A stretch of DNA of 64,000 nucleotides, from contig NZ_JAIERS010000001.1 of the NCBI RefSeq assembly GCF_019746665.1, positions 1 through 64,000 on the forward strand. The letters run 5' to 3'. Under the pieces are notes generated by a model that worked only from the letters and a program-made list of their open reading frames with translations, searched no databases and was not told the DNA's origin. Positions 1 to 7,671 of this stretch are shown here, one piece after another (position 1 is the first letter of the stretch; each line of letters starts with the position of its first letter). The translations under genes were made by a program, and so were the position numbers. Source of the stretch: Sphingomonas sp. (lineage in GTDB: Bacteria > Pseudomonadota > Alphaproteobacteria > Sphingomonadales > Sphingomonadaceae).

Positions 1-76
1 TAGTCGTATGCTCAGTCATATGGCTCACTCTTATCTAAGAGCGAGACCCTGTCAGGTCATTTCGGGGGCCAACTCA
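1..76. mobile_element. Possible terminal end of an insertion sequence (bulk lies left of the window)
   Basis: The primase gene to the right loses homology exactly here. Read on the minus strand, its coding sequence runs to the residues EPAN, where this helicase family normally continues into a hydrophobic strand (VLLLSAED-like), but instead meets TGAGTTGGCCCC. Starting with TG and placing a stop at the junction fits the 5'-TG...CA-3' ends of IS3-like elements. No transposase is inside the window, so this is an inference from the abrupt truncation; a simple deletion junction is the alternative. Confidence 0.35.
24..45. repeat. Short perfect-loop hairpin near the left edge
   Basis: CTCACTCTTA and TAAGAGCGAG form ten-base arms (one mismatch) around a 2-base loop. 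No T-tract follows on either strand, so it is not a convincing terminator. It may be a subterminal structure of the putative insertion element. Confidence 0.4.
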
Positions 77-1066
77 ATTCGCGGGCTCCATGCGATCGCC
101 GTTCGGCAGTAGATCGCCGCGACTGACGCGCGCGCATAGCCAGGTTGTGAACTGACTTTTGCCCTCTCCCGGGTTGCCATCGAGCAGCGCCAGCGTCCGA
201 AAGCTCAGAAACGGGAACCACAGCCATTCAAGCTTCTCATCGGGGATATCCGCGAAGCTCAACATCTCGGGGATCGGCTTTGCAGGATAGCGCGACATGC
301 TCCGCGCGATTTGGCGCACTTCGCGATCAGGCAGGGGCTTTTCGGACATGGTCCGGTTAAGCACCTTCAGCGTTTCAAGGAGCGCTTGGTGAGGCACGCC
401 CTTGGCGTGGAGATACCCCGCGAACCGGGTCAGGGTATCGTTGCGCAGCCCTACGGGAATTGGCCCGTCTGCCGCCTCTTGGGGTAGCTGGTCACGCCGC
501 TCGGTAATGTCGGCGATGCTCTCAGGCAGATCGGCGATCGGGACATCCTCCCAAACCGCATAGATCGCGCCTGAGGCGTGGCGTGAACCCGGCCCGACCA
601 CATACGCGTTGGCTCCACTTTTGATGTCCAGCTTGGCGCGCACGCCGTTCCGGGCGGGCATTTCGCCCCGATAATAGAAGTGGAAGCCACGCGCCGTTTT
701 CACGGTGAACGTTGGCGGCGGGTTGAACCCACGGCGAAAAGCGCGAATGGCATCCTTACTGTCGCAATCGATCACCGCCAGTCCCTCGGTCGCAACTGCA
801 TAGTTCATGTCCGGCTGCTTTCGGTGCCATCGCCTGATCGTTTTGATCTGGGTGGTTGCACCCTTCACACCGTGGACAACCAGCTCGCTTATCGGGTGCT
901 TACCGGGACTGCTGCATGGATTGTCCCCGCAAGTGCATCGGCCATCAACGACGCCGTGAATTGGCAGGACAGGAAAACCCTGCCCTGCGAACCACTCCAT
1001 CATCGCCAGCATGGTAGCGCCCCGATCGAGGCGGACGCGAATAGGGCCAGTTGCTGCCCGCCTCAT
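74..1066 (-). pseudogene. Bifunctional primase-polymerase / RepA-like helicase, C-terminally truncated
   Basis: The N-terminal ~180 residues look like a prim-pol domain of plasmid and phage replication proteins: a cysteine cluster CTCGDNPC, the GKHP segment, an acidic VIDCDS motif and GFHFYYRG. A primase C-terminal domain follows (about residues 205-270). The protein then starts a RecA-type helicase domain with Walker A GNPGEGKS near residue 295 and stops about 30 residues later at EPAN, so Walker B and the rest of the ATPase are missing. I start it at the ATG at 1066, which overlaps the stop of the upstream ORF (ATGA) and follows a strong GGAAGGAGA SD; a TTG at 1084 is also open. The normal job would be replication initiation or priming of the integrative element; this copy should have lost helicase activity. 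The family call is firm, the cause of truncation is inferred. Confidence 0.65.
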
Positions 1067-1239
1067 TGCTCGTCTCCTTCCCAATGCGGGCGCACCCGAT
1101 CGGGCAGCGGCGCGGCCTCGATTTCCTGCTTGGTGGCCGCCCCGATGCGTTTGCCGCTCCCTGCGTCGAACAGAAAGACCCGAACCCAGCTCTCACCGGT
1201 AAACAGGTCGGTATATTCGCATCTGACGAGGCGCTTCAT
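1063..1239 (-). CDS. Small hypothetical protein (58 aa) between alpA and the primase
   Basis: This 58-codon frame starts MKRLVRCEYTDLF and ends HWEGDEQ. It is linked by ATGA overlaps on both sides: its ATG overlaps the stop of the AlpA-like gene and its TGA overlaps the ATG of the primase. That double overlap, plus the primase SD lying inside its last codons, is the main argument that it is translated as the middle gene of a three-gene operon. The sequence is acidic near the C-terminus with no membrane segment or known motif. Similar small genes sit between alpA and repA-like primases in proteobacterial islands. Function unknown. Confidence 0.6.
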   Translation of the reverse strand: MKRLVRCEYTDLFTGESWVRVFLFDAGSGKRIGAATKQEIEAAPLPDRVRPHWEGDEQ

Positions 1240-1445
1240 GAAGCATCTCGCTCAGCTGCGAGCTTCGCGATGTGCTCATGGATTTCTGAAGCTAGCCAAG
1301 CGACCGAATGCGCGCCGATACGGACCCGCTTGGGAAACTGGCCAGCCGCTTCGAGGCGAAGCAACGTCGATGGGGATAGATTGAGGCCGAGGCGCGGAAG
1401 GTCCTGGCGCGTCAGCAATATCTTGTTGGGTGGTGGTGCCGTCAT
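1236..1445 (-). CDS. AlpA-family helix-turn-helix regulator / excisionase-like protein
   Basis: The 69-aa protein contains LLTRQDLPRLGLNLSPSTLLRLEAAGQFPKR across several segments, the typical short winged HTH of AlpA and MerR-like excisionases: a first helix that reads as recognition of a DNA site, then a basic turn around FPKRVRIG. In prophages and integrative elements AlpA proteins activate or direct excision together with the integrase. It heads the operon alpA - 58-aa ORF - primase, and the integrase lies about 800 bases upstream on the same strand. A clear inverted repeat lies 12-40 bases before its start codon, so autoregulation is plausible. Length is normal for the family. Confidence 0.75.
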   Translation of the reverse strand: MTAPPPNKILLTRQDLPRLGLNLSPSTLLRLEAAGQFPKRVRIGAHSVAWLASEIHEHIAKLAAERDAS

Positions 1446-1456
1446 CTCGAATGTCC

Positions 1457-1485
1457 TTTCGTTGTCGTGATCGACGGCAACGAAA
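1457..1485. promoter_or_regulatory. Inverted repeat upstream of alpA
   Basis: TTTCGTTGTCG (1457-1467) and CGGCAACGAAA (1475-1485) are complementary 11-base arms with one mismatch and a 7-base loop. The dyad is immediately upstream of the AlpA-like start at 1445, where an operator or a 5' mRNA hairpin would sit. Which of the two cannot be told from sequence. Confidence 0.45.
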
Positions 1486-1554
1486 TATTCCCAGACGACG
1501 AAGAGACTCCACGACTGCCGTGAAGCACAACAACGGGAAATCCGGTGGAATGTT

Positions 1555-2202
1555 TTAGAGGTGCCAGTCCGGGTCCTTGACGCACATCTGGATCAGTCGG
1601 ACCAACTGCTCGTCTATGCCGGTGATTTCCGCGTAGATGTGGCGAATAGCTTCGGGGAACGGATCGACCCGGCGCTTGGTGTTCTCGTCGTCGAGCTTGG
1701 CATAAACCCCTTGTTTGGGCGTCAGCCTGGGAAGGTGCTTTCGGACCGCGCCATAAATCTCCATGAAAATGTAGAAGCGGAGTTCCTGGTTGGTTGCAGC
1801 ATCCCCCTTCTGCTCACCCTTAAGATTGCGAACGAGGCGCGATGAAAAGGCGATCACCGCGTCCAGATCGGCACGCATCCGCTCGCGATCGGGGAACATG
1901 TCGAATTCATGCTCATACGGCCATGTCGAGAACCATGCCTTTTGATCATCCGCCAGCGCCGCCAGTAGCTTCTGGGCCGGATTGACCACATTAACCTGCA
2001 TCCACTCGGCGCGCTGCGTCAGCGTCTTGTTGAACGGGCTGCCCACCAAATCGGTCGGCGTCGTTTCGATGATGCGGCGATAGCGGGCGCCTATCTCCAG
2101 CAAGTCGGCGCGAAGCGCGGTTAGCGCCGCCTCGTCGGACACGCCCGATTTGTCGCGGAACGCCGCCATCCATGCGTCATCGAATTGCGCCAGCTTCTTC
2201 AA
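1555..2202 (-). CDS. Hypothetical protein of the integrative element (215 aa)
   Basis: I do not recognise this protein. It is soluble, strongly charged and predicted mostly helical, rich in Asp, Glu, Arg and Gln, with Trp-containing stretches (DDQKAWFSTWPYEHEFDMF near the middle) and no signal peptide, membrane segment or metal-binding cluster. It starts with ATG at 2202 after GGAGGCGGCC-type sequence and is encoded on the same strand as the integrase (43 bases downstream of its stop) and the alpA operon, so it belongs to the mobile element's cargo or maintenance genes. Confidence 0.7.
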   Translation of the reverse strand: MKKLAQFDDAWMAAFRDKSGVSDEAALTALRADLLEIGARYRRIIETTPTDLVGSPFNKTLTQRAEWMQVNVVNPAQKLLAALADDQKAWFSTWPYEHEFDMFPDRERMRADLDAVIAFSSRLVRNLKGEQKGDAATNQELRFYIFMEIYGAVRKHLPRLTPKQGVYAKLDDENTKRRVDPFPEAIRHIYAEITGIDEQLVRLIQMCVKDPDWHL

Positions 2203-2245
2203 GGCCGCCTCCCGAGGCTAGTTGAAACCTGCGATGTTCTGGACG

Positions 2246-3400
2246 TCAGCCTTGTTCGGCAAGCTGTTTCAAGCGCTCGCCCCATTGCTCTAGCGCCTCA
2301 ATTTTCTCATCATCATAGCCATAGCGATTATAGACCGCCGCGACCCCTGAGATGGTGCCGGAAATGTGATTGAGCACACGCTCGACCACGTGAGGCGGCA
2401 CCCGAAGCCGCGCCATGCCCGATGCCGCCGTTCGCCTCAGGTCGTGCAATCGCCAGCCGGACGTCTGCGAGCCTTCCGACAAGCGCCGCAACATCTTCGA
2501 AAAGCCGCTGACGGGCGAATTGCGGGTGGTGGTGAAAACATAATCGCAGTCGAGGAAGCGCGGCACCTCGTCCAATACCTGAAGCGCAAAGTCGCTAAGC
2601 GGCACGACGTGCGGCTTGCCGTTCTTTGATCGCTCGGCGGGGATGACCCACTGTTTGGCCTCTAGATCGACCTCGCTCCAGCGCATTTCAGCCAATTCGC
2701 CCCTGCGTTGGGCAGTCGCGAGAAGGATCGGCACGAATTGGCGAAAGGGATAGACATCGTTGCGACAGGCACGCAGCAGCCGGACGATCTCGTCATCCGT
2801 CAATACGCGGTCGCGCGACTCTTCCTTGGTAGGTGCCTTCAGGCCAGTAATCGGACTAGAGTCGACGATGCCGCGCTCGACACACCAGTTGAACAGCTTG
2901 CGGATGTTCGCAAGGATGCGATTGGCCTGATAGGCTGATCCGCGCGCGACAGCGGCGTCCATGATTTCGAGCACGTCGAACCGCTTGATCTCACGGATAT
3001 CGCGCTGCCCAAAGGTGCCGACGAACTCGCGTTCCAAGATACGTTCGGCTTCGCGCCAGCTCTTGTTGCGTGCCTGCGCATGAAGGCGGATGAATTCCCG
3101 GCACACGGGTTCAACCTTCATGTTGGGCGTGCGTCGGCGTTTGGTCGGGTCGATTCCTTCCTCAACCTGGCGCAGCCATTCATTGGTCTTCTCGCGCGCC
3201 GTAGCGAGTGACATGCGCGGATAGACACCAAGCTTCGGGTGCTTCTGCTTCAGGCCGTAGCGAAACTTTGCATAAAACGTCTTGCGACCGGAAGGCGATA
3301 CGCGAAGCTGCAAGCCCGGGCAGCGAAGATCATTTACATCGTACCGCTTCGGGCCGGGCTTCAATGCCTCGATGGTCTTGTCGGTAAGGGCTTTTTGCAT
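2246..3400 (-). CDS. Site-specific tyrosine recombinase (integrase), DUF4102 type
   Basis: Catalyses integration and excision of the surrounding element at a tRNA gene. The N-terminal ~90 residues are the arm-type DNA-binding domain (DUF4102 style: LTDKTIEALKPG, then the CPGLQLRVSPSGRK and YAKFRY strands). A SAM-like core-binding domain follows (about 100-190). The catalytic domain has the Arg of ATAQRRGELAEMRW, the HDLRRTAAS motif, an LNHI segment and the nucleophilic Tyr in YNRYGYDDEK. At 384 aa it is full length with all active-site residues visible. It lies 2.1 kb from the tRNA-Lys fragment at 5486-5530, the likely attachment site, with hipBA between. Weak SD just before the ATG at 3400. 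Confidence 0.93.
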   Translation of the reverse strand: MQKALTDKTIEALKPGPKRYDVNDLRCPGLQLRVSPSGRKTFYAKFRYGLKQKHPKLGVYPRMSLATAREKTNEWLRQVEEGIDPTKRRRTPNMKVEPVCREFIRLHAQARNKSWREAERILEREFVGTFGQRDIREIKRFDVLEIMDAAVARGSAYQANRILANIRKLFNWCVERGIVDSSPITGLKAPTKEESRDRVLTDDEIVRLLRACRNDVYPFRQFVPILLATAQRRGELAEMRWSEVDLEAKQWVIPAERSKNGKPHVVPLSDFALQVLDEVPRFLDCDYVFTTTRNSPVSGFSKMLRRLSEGSQTSGWRLHDLRRTAASGMARLRVPPHVVERVLNHISGTISGVAAVYNRYGYDDEKIEALEQWGERLKQLAEQG

Positions 3401-3625
3401 GGGTCATCCTTTCGAATGACACGTCAATAATCACGGAAATCGCCGAACCTCAAAGAAATTCCCATGATGTGAAGGACCTGCATCGGAAAGGTGCAGCACA
3501 ATGCAATCTGGCATGATGCCGATGACCGGGGGGTGCTTTAGACCGACGTCCTACGTCGATCCCCGCACCAGATCGCGCGGTACTGAGTCTGGATTTTTCG
3601 GTCTCACGCGAAGGCGTGTCGGGTA

Positions 3626-4900
3626 TTAGCCGCGAACGCTTGCCTTTAACGCAACCCGCCCGGCGCGGTCTTGGACGACGTTGATCAATGCCGCGACACG
3701 TTCGTAGTCATCCAATCCCGGAACGATTAGATCGCGCTCAACTGCATCGCGCACGGCTCCGGCCAATTGCGCCGCCCGCCTTTTGACGAACGGCGCTGCC
3801 ACGCCGGCATCCGCCGCGAAACGTTCGAAATGCCTCGCCTCCAGTTCCTCTAATGTCCTCGCGCCGCCGAAGGTCATCGCAAAGCGGGGGGACAATTCAG
3901 GCCACATCACCGTGCCGACCAGATCATAGAGCGGCGCGAGGACGATGGGATTGCCGCGCCCTTCCTGCCGCAACAGGCTGAAATTCTTCGCATGGGCGTC
4001 GGCATTGCCGATGATGACGTTGAAGATCGCCGCGTCGACGAGCTTCAGAACGTCGAGAGCGGGGCGCGTTGCCGCTTCGCGCAGCAGGGCGAAGCAGTCG
4101 CGAAACACCGGCCCACCTTCTGCCGCATATTTCCGGTTCGATGGAACGCCCAGCGCTTGCGCGAAATCCTCCTGGTGCAAGCGCTCAACCCGATCACCTC
4201 CAGATGTGCGATCGTAGCGGGTGACAAGCAGATAGGGCCGCCCATCGATTTGCCGCCAGGCCGCCTCCACCGCATCAAGGCCAACCGCTCGCGCCAGCGC
4301 CAGGCAATAGGCTTCGTTCGCGGCCAGGCCCGCAAAGCGATCCGGCTCAGGCTTGATCAGATGGGTGGAAGGTTGGCCGGGCAAGGGAACAGCGATCTTG
4401 CCACCGACCAGCACGACAGGCAGCTTGGATTGCGCACCGGCAAGGCTGAGACGTGCGCCCCCTTCCCCAGCGAGCATAGGGACGCGCGGCAACCGGTCGA
4501 GGAGTTCGGCTAGCGCCGCGTCGCCCAGCGCCTCCGGGTCGCTTGTTGCGCGCTGTGGCGGATGCTCACCTTCAGGCAGGAATGCCAGGGCACCAGCAAC
4601 ATCGCCGCCGAGCGCCGCCAGCAAACGGAACGGGTTATCTGGCGAAACGCCCAAGGCGCGAGCGATCGCTGTCCGCTGCCCTTCCTCAGGAAGCAGACCG
4701 CCAAAGACCGCTTTGCAGATCGCATCATCATAGTCGGCTTCGCGCTTGGGCATTGCTCGGGACAATGCCGGCGCGTCCGAGTCGGCCAGCCACGCTACCG
4801 CATAGGCGAAATGCATTGCGCCGCCGCGATCGATCGAAAGTATGCCCGCGAGCCGCTCTCCCCACCAGACGCCTAGGCTATCGAGGACCGGCTCGCTCAT
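3626..4900 (-). CDS. hipA: HipA-family serine/threonine kinase toxin
   Basis: Toxin of a type II HipBA module. HipA kinases phosphorylate targets such as glutamyl-tRNA synthetase and induce dormancy. The N-terminal subdomain is followed by the family landmarks SLAGAQSKLPV, HLIKPEPD, LVTRYDR, the HQEDFAQALG segment, the catalytic loop IIGNADAHAKNFSLL and the metal-binding LAPLYDLVGT. All kinase residues therefore look intact. I start at MSEPVLDSLG (ATG at 4900) because it overlaps the hipB stop as ATGA; a start nine codons upstream is open but would overlap hipB more. 424 aa is normal length. The pair sits between the integrase and the attachment scar, an addiction-module position that would stabilise the element. 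Confidence 0.88.
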   Translation of the reverse strand: MSEPVLDSLGVWWGERLAGILSIDRGGAMHFAYAVAWLADSDAPALSRAMPKREADYDDAICKAVFGGLLPEEGQRTAIARALGVSPDNPFRLLAALGGDVAGALAFLPEGEHPPQRATSDPEALGDAALAELLDRLPRVPMLAGEGGARLSLAGAQSKLPVVLVGGKIAVPLPGQPSTHLIKPEPDRFAGLAANEAYCLALARAVGLDAVEAAWRQIDGRPYLLVTRYDRTSGGDRVERLHQEDFAQALGVPSNRKYAAEGGPVFRDCFALLREAATRPALDVLKLVDAAIFNVIIGNADAHAKNFSLLRQEGRGNPIVLAPLYDLVGTVMWPELSPRFAMTFGGARTLEELEARHFERFAADAGVAAPFVKRRAAQLAGAVRDAVERDLIVPGLDDYERVAALINVVQDRAGRVALKASVRG

Positions 4901-5106
4901 TGCGGTCGGCTGATGTCGATTGAGCATCCGAGCGCCGACAGCACCGCGAGAACCCGGCCAATTTGAACCGTTGGCTTGCCACGCTCCAGTTCAACGATGA
5001 AGCGAACGCCGACCCCGCTTGCAGCGGCAAGCTCGGCCTGCCGCAGGCCCAGCGCCTTGCGCTCCTCGCGGACGATATTTCCGATGGCAGTCGCATCAAG
5101 CATCAT
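4897..5106 (-). CDS. hipB: HipB-like XRE-family antitoxin and repressor
   Basis: Antitoxin that binds HipA and represses its own operon. The 69-aa protein is essentially one HTH_3 domain: IGNIVREERKALGLRQAELAAASGVGVRFIVELERGK, where the QAELAAASGV and RFIVELERG helices form the helix-turn-helix. I choose the ATG at 5106 (or 5103) rather than a TTG at 5151, because the longer version would put an operator inside the coding region. The stop overlaps the hipA start. Three operator-like dyads lie at 5111-5223. Confidence 0.85.
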   Translation of the reverse strand: MMLDATAIGNIVREERKALGLRQAELAAASGVGVRFIVELERGKPTVQIGRVLAVLSALGCSIDISRPQ

Positions 5107-5110
5107 GATA

Positions 5111-5223
5111 TTCCCGAACGGGATATTACGCACAATTTTGCGGCGATACAACGATTATATTCCCGATCGGTAAATCCAACGCCATTGCCTATCAAAAAAG
5201 CAGAAGACGTTACCGATCGGGAA
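5111..5223. promoter_or_regulatory. Three regularly spaced HipB-type operators
   Basis: Three related 14-base dyads lie just upstream of hipB: TTCCCGAACGGGAT (5111-5124), TTCCCGATCGGTAA (5160-5173) and TTACCGATCGGGAA (5210-5223). The second and third are exact reverse complements of each other. Start-to-start spacings are 49 and 50 bases, close to five helical turns. This resembles the multi-operator arrangement of E. coli hipBA (TATCC-N8-GGATA) with a different core (CCGATCGG). The segment is AT-rich between the sites, as expected for the promoter. Confidence 0.7.
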
Positions 5224-5485
5224 TTTTCCTGACAGCTTCCGATCCGATCGTTATGCAGCTCGTGCTCGACCAGCGGGCACACCACGCCACTGCCGCCTCC
5301 CGGCTCTGATACCCAAAAAATCGACAATCTTCCCAGCGGGTATCGAGGGGGTCGCGGGCGCCTGAGATTGCACGACGGAGCGTGAGGCAGCCTGCGGGGC
5401 GCTGCACAATCAAAGAAACAATTATTCAAACGTCTATTGACAGTATGAAGCGACTTGGTTAGAAATAAAAAGACCTAATATCAAA
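5224..5485. other. Gene-free stretch between hipBA operators and the attachment scar
   Basis: I see no credible coding frame or RNA gene here. The last ~90 bases before 5486 are notably A+T rich compared with the chromosome to the right and lack the 5' half of a tRNA, which supports reading 5486 as the element boundary. Confidence 0.5.
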
Positions 5486-5530
5486 CTCTTAATCAGCGGG
5501 TCCTAGGTTCGAGCCCTAGTGCGTCCACCA
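5486..5530 (+). other. Displaced 3' segment of tRNA-Lys(CUU): probable att site of the integrative element
   Basis: From 5486 the sequence reads as the second half of a tRNA: anticodon loop CTCTTAA (anticodon CTT at 5488-5490), 3' anticodon strand TCAGC, a perfect T-arm CTAGG-TTCGAGC-CCTAG, acceptor 3' strand TGCGTCC and ACCA ending at 5530, then TTTTTT. The matching 5' half (GCTGA anticodon strand, GGACGCA-like acceptor strand) is absent upstream, so this is not a functional tRNA. Tyrosine integrases recombine within tRNA 3' ends and leave exactly such a duplicate. The intact gene should lie at the far left end of the element. The lysine identity rests on the anticodon loop. Confidence 0.75.
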
Positions 5531-5685
5531 TTTTTTAAAGGTTAAACGCGGTTTGGCGCCGTCGGTTCTCGGCGGGGACGCGATAGGGATCCAGAGATCA
5601 GCCGCGTTAGGGACAAAAGCCCATGCGACGGTGGCAGGCATCTTGTCCCGTCAGGCCATCGCATCTCGGGGAGAACGACCGGTCG

Positions 5686-6555
5686 TCAACCGGGTGCCTC
5701 CCGGTAACCTGCCAGGTAGAGGGCGCCGTCCAGGGGATCGCCGAGGGGCGGGCAGAGCCGGTCGACCGTTCGCGCACGTAGCCAGGGCCGCATCCGCGGC
5801 GCGAGACCGCCCGCCAGCGCGCAGCGGGAGGCGCCGCGATCGAAAATCGTCTCGATGAAGCGCTCGATATGCTGCGCCGCGTCTTCGACGATCGAGCGCG
5901 CGATCTCATCATTGGCTTCGGCATAATCCATCACCAAGGGCGCGAAGCTCGCATAATCGCGTGGCGTCGCCTGATCCATCCAAGCGACGGCACGCGCGGT
6001 TTCATGCCCGAAGCGCGCGGTTACCGCGCTGCTGAGCGGCGTCGGCTTGGTTCGTCCGTCGAGCGCACGCAGCGCGTGGCGCATCGCGCTCAGCCCCAGC
6101 GCGGCGCCACTGCCCTCGTCGGAAATCGGAAAGCCATAGCCGCCGATCGCGAAATTGCGCCCTTCATGCTGAATCTGGGCGATGGACCCGGTGCCGATGA
6201 TCAGGATCGCGCCATCCGCGCCGCGATGTGCGCCCAGATTGGCGATCACCGCATCGGTTTCGTAGCGGACACTGGCGAAGCCGAAATCGAGTTCGGCGAG
6301 TTGATCGATGATGCCGGGGCGGGATATACCCGCGATGCCCATTCCCGCGCGTATCCCGGCGAGGGCTGTCGCGTCGAGCCCTGCCGCGCGCACAGCTTGG
6401 TCGATCGCCTCGCCAAGCGTGGCGCGCAGGCTCGCCATGCCAACCCGCGCGTTGGCGGGGCCGGTAGTACCTGTTCCCACGATCTTGCCTTGCGCGTCGA
6501 TCAGGCGGCTGCGGCAATGGCTGCCCCCGGCATCGATCCCCAGGAAATATGCCAT
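5686..6555 (-). CDS. nagK: BadF/BadG-type N-acetylglucosamine kinase
   Basis: Phosphorylates free GlcNAc to GlcNAc-6-P in the cytoplasm, feeding NagA. The protein has the ASKHA-fold phosphate-1 motif YFLGIDAGGSHCRSRL at the N-terminus, the AGMGIAGISRPG segment, the phosphate-2 motif LIIGTGSIAQ, the GGYGFPISDEGSGA motif typical of BadF/NAGK kinases, and the adenosine motif CALAGGLAPRM near the C-terminus. 289 aa is normal. It is the last gene of the minus-strand amino-sugar operon, 57 bases after nagX. The activity on GlcNAc rather than GlcN is inferred from the neighbours (nagA, murQ, nagX). Confidence 0.85.
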   Translation of the reverse strand: MAYFLGIDAGGSHCRSRLIDAQGKIVGTGTTGPANARVGMASLRATLGEAIDQAVRAAGLDATALAGIRAGMGIAGISRPGIIDQLAELDFGFASVRYETDAVIANLGAHRGADGAILIIGTGSIAQIQHEGRNFAIGGYGFPISDEGSGAALGLSAMRHALRALDGRTKPTPLSSAVTARFGHETARAVAWMDQATPRDYASFAPLVMDYAEANDEIARSIVEDAAQHIERFIETIFDRGASRCALAGGLAPRMRPWLRARTVDRLCPPLGDPLDGALYLAGYREAPG

Positions 6556-6612
6556 GCGCGCCTCCCAATGGCTGGACTATAACTGGTAAGCTTGTGGTAT
6601 GTCGAGCATCGG

Positions 6613-7671
6613 CTAGGCGCGGATCAGCCAGCCGCGACGCTGGAGCAGACGGGTGAGCATGGTGGCGATGCCGCCCAACGCCAGCGCCGCCAGCAAGGCG
6701 GCGAGCGCCGGCGGCACCGGCAAGCGCAGCGCGGCGGCGAGCGCGTGATGCCACAGCGTGTCCCCGCCAATCGTGCGCAGCAACAGCGCGATCAGCAGCA
6801 TATGAACGACAAACAGCGTCAACGCGACGCGGCCGAGCCAGGCGAATGGCGCCAGCGCCCGAGGTGGCATCAGCTGCCCCGCGGCGAGCACCAGCAGGGT
6901 GATCCCTCCGGTCAGCAGCGCGAAACCGGGCGTCCAGAGCGGCTTGCCGAGCGGCGCGAGCGCGGCGGCGGGGATGTGCAGCGCGATCAACGCGAGGCCG
7001 GCCAGTGCCAGGCGCAAGGCACGGCTGCCCTGGCGGCTCCACCGATAGGCGGACAGGCCGATCAAGGCGCTGCCGGTCGCCGAAAGCGTCGAGAGCACCC
7101 CTTCCGGATCCCAGCCCGGGCGATGCAGCCGCCCGGGCAGCTGGCGGTCGAGCCAGCCGGCAAGGCCCTCCCCCGGCCCGATTCCGGTCACGCCCAGCGG
7201 ATCCGGCGCGAACAGCAAGAACTGGTGACCGACGAGCAACACCGCCGCCGCCACCGCCGGCGCAAGCGCGCCCGAGCTTTGCCGGCAGATCAGGAAGGCG
7301 AGCAGATAGACGATCCCGATGCGTTGCAGCACGCCCGGCAAGCGCAGCGCGTGCGGATCAAGGCTTGGCCGCAACAGCCAGCCAAGCACCACCCCGATGG
7401 CAATCAACACTAATGCTCGCCGCAGCGCCGGTCCGATCGACGCGTTCCGCCGGCCCGTGATCGCTAGCGTGCAGCCGACGATTACCAGGAACATCGGAAA
7501 CACCAGATCGGCGAAATGTACGCCCGTCCACCCGGCATGGACGAGCTGGCGATAGGCGATCTCCTCCTGTGGCTGGAGATTGACCAGGATCATGCCGGCC
7601 ACCGCGAACCCGCGCACCGCATCGAGCGCGACGTCGCGCCCGCTACCCGCCGCCCGGTGCCGCGCGATCAA
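6613..7671 (-). CDS. nagX: NagX-like inner-membrane protein (HGSNAT/DUF5009 family)
   Basis: A polytopic membrane protein with about ten hydrophobic helices and the N-terminal signature RDVALDAVRGFAVAGMILVN, characteristic of the family related to heparan-alpha-glucosaminide N-acetyltransferase and called NagX in bacterial GlcNAc loci. The next loop, HAGWTGVHFADLVFPMFLVIVG, carries the conserved His and FADLVFP motif. Its role is thought to be acetylation or uptake of amino sugars at the inner membrane; the bacterial activity is not settled. The start at 7671 overlaps the stop of the GntR-family regulator (ATGA), so the two are translationally coupled. Full length. Confidence 0.83.
   Translation of the reverse strand: MIARHRAAGSGRDVALDAVRGFAVAGMILVNLQPQEEIAYRQLVHAGWTGVHFADLVFPMFLVIVGCTLAITGRRNASIGPALRRALVLIAIGVVLGWLLRPSLDPHALRLPGVLQRIGIVYLLAFLICRQSSGALAPAVAAAVLLVGHQFLLFAPDPLGVTGIGPGEGLAGWLDRQLPGRLHRPGWDPEGVLSTLSATGSALIGLSAYRWSRQGSRALRLALAGLALIALHIPAAALAPLGKPLWTPGFALLTGGITLLVLAAGQLMPPRALAPFAWLGRVALTLFVVHMLLIALLLRTIGGDTLWHHALAAALRLPVPPALAALLAALALGGIATMLTRLLQRRGWLIRA

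Noticed and set aside
5440-5530. Complete functional tRNA gene
   Set aside because: The 5' acceptor strand, D-arm and 5' anticodon strand are absent, so only the 3' part is present.
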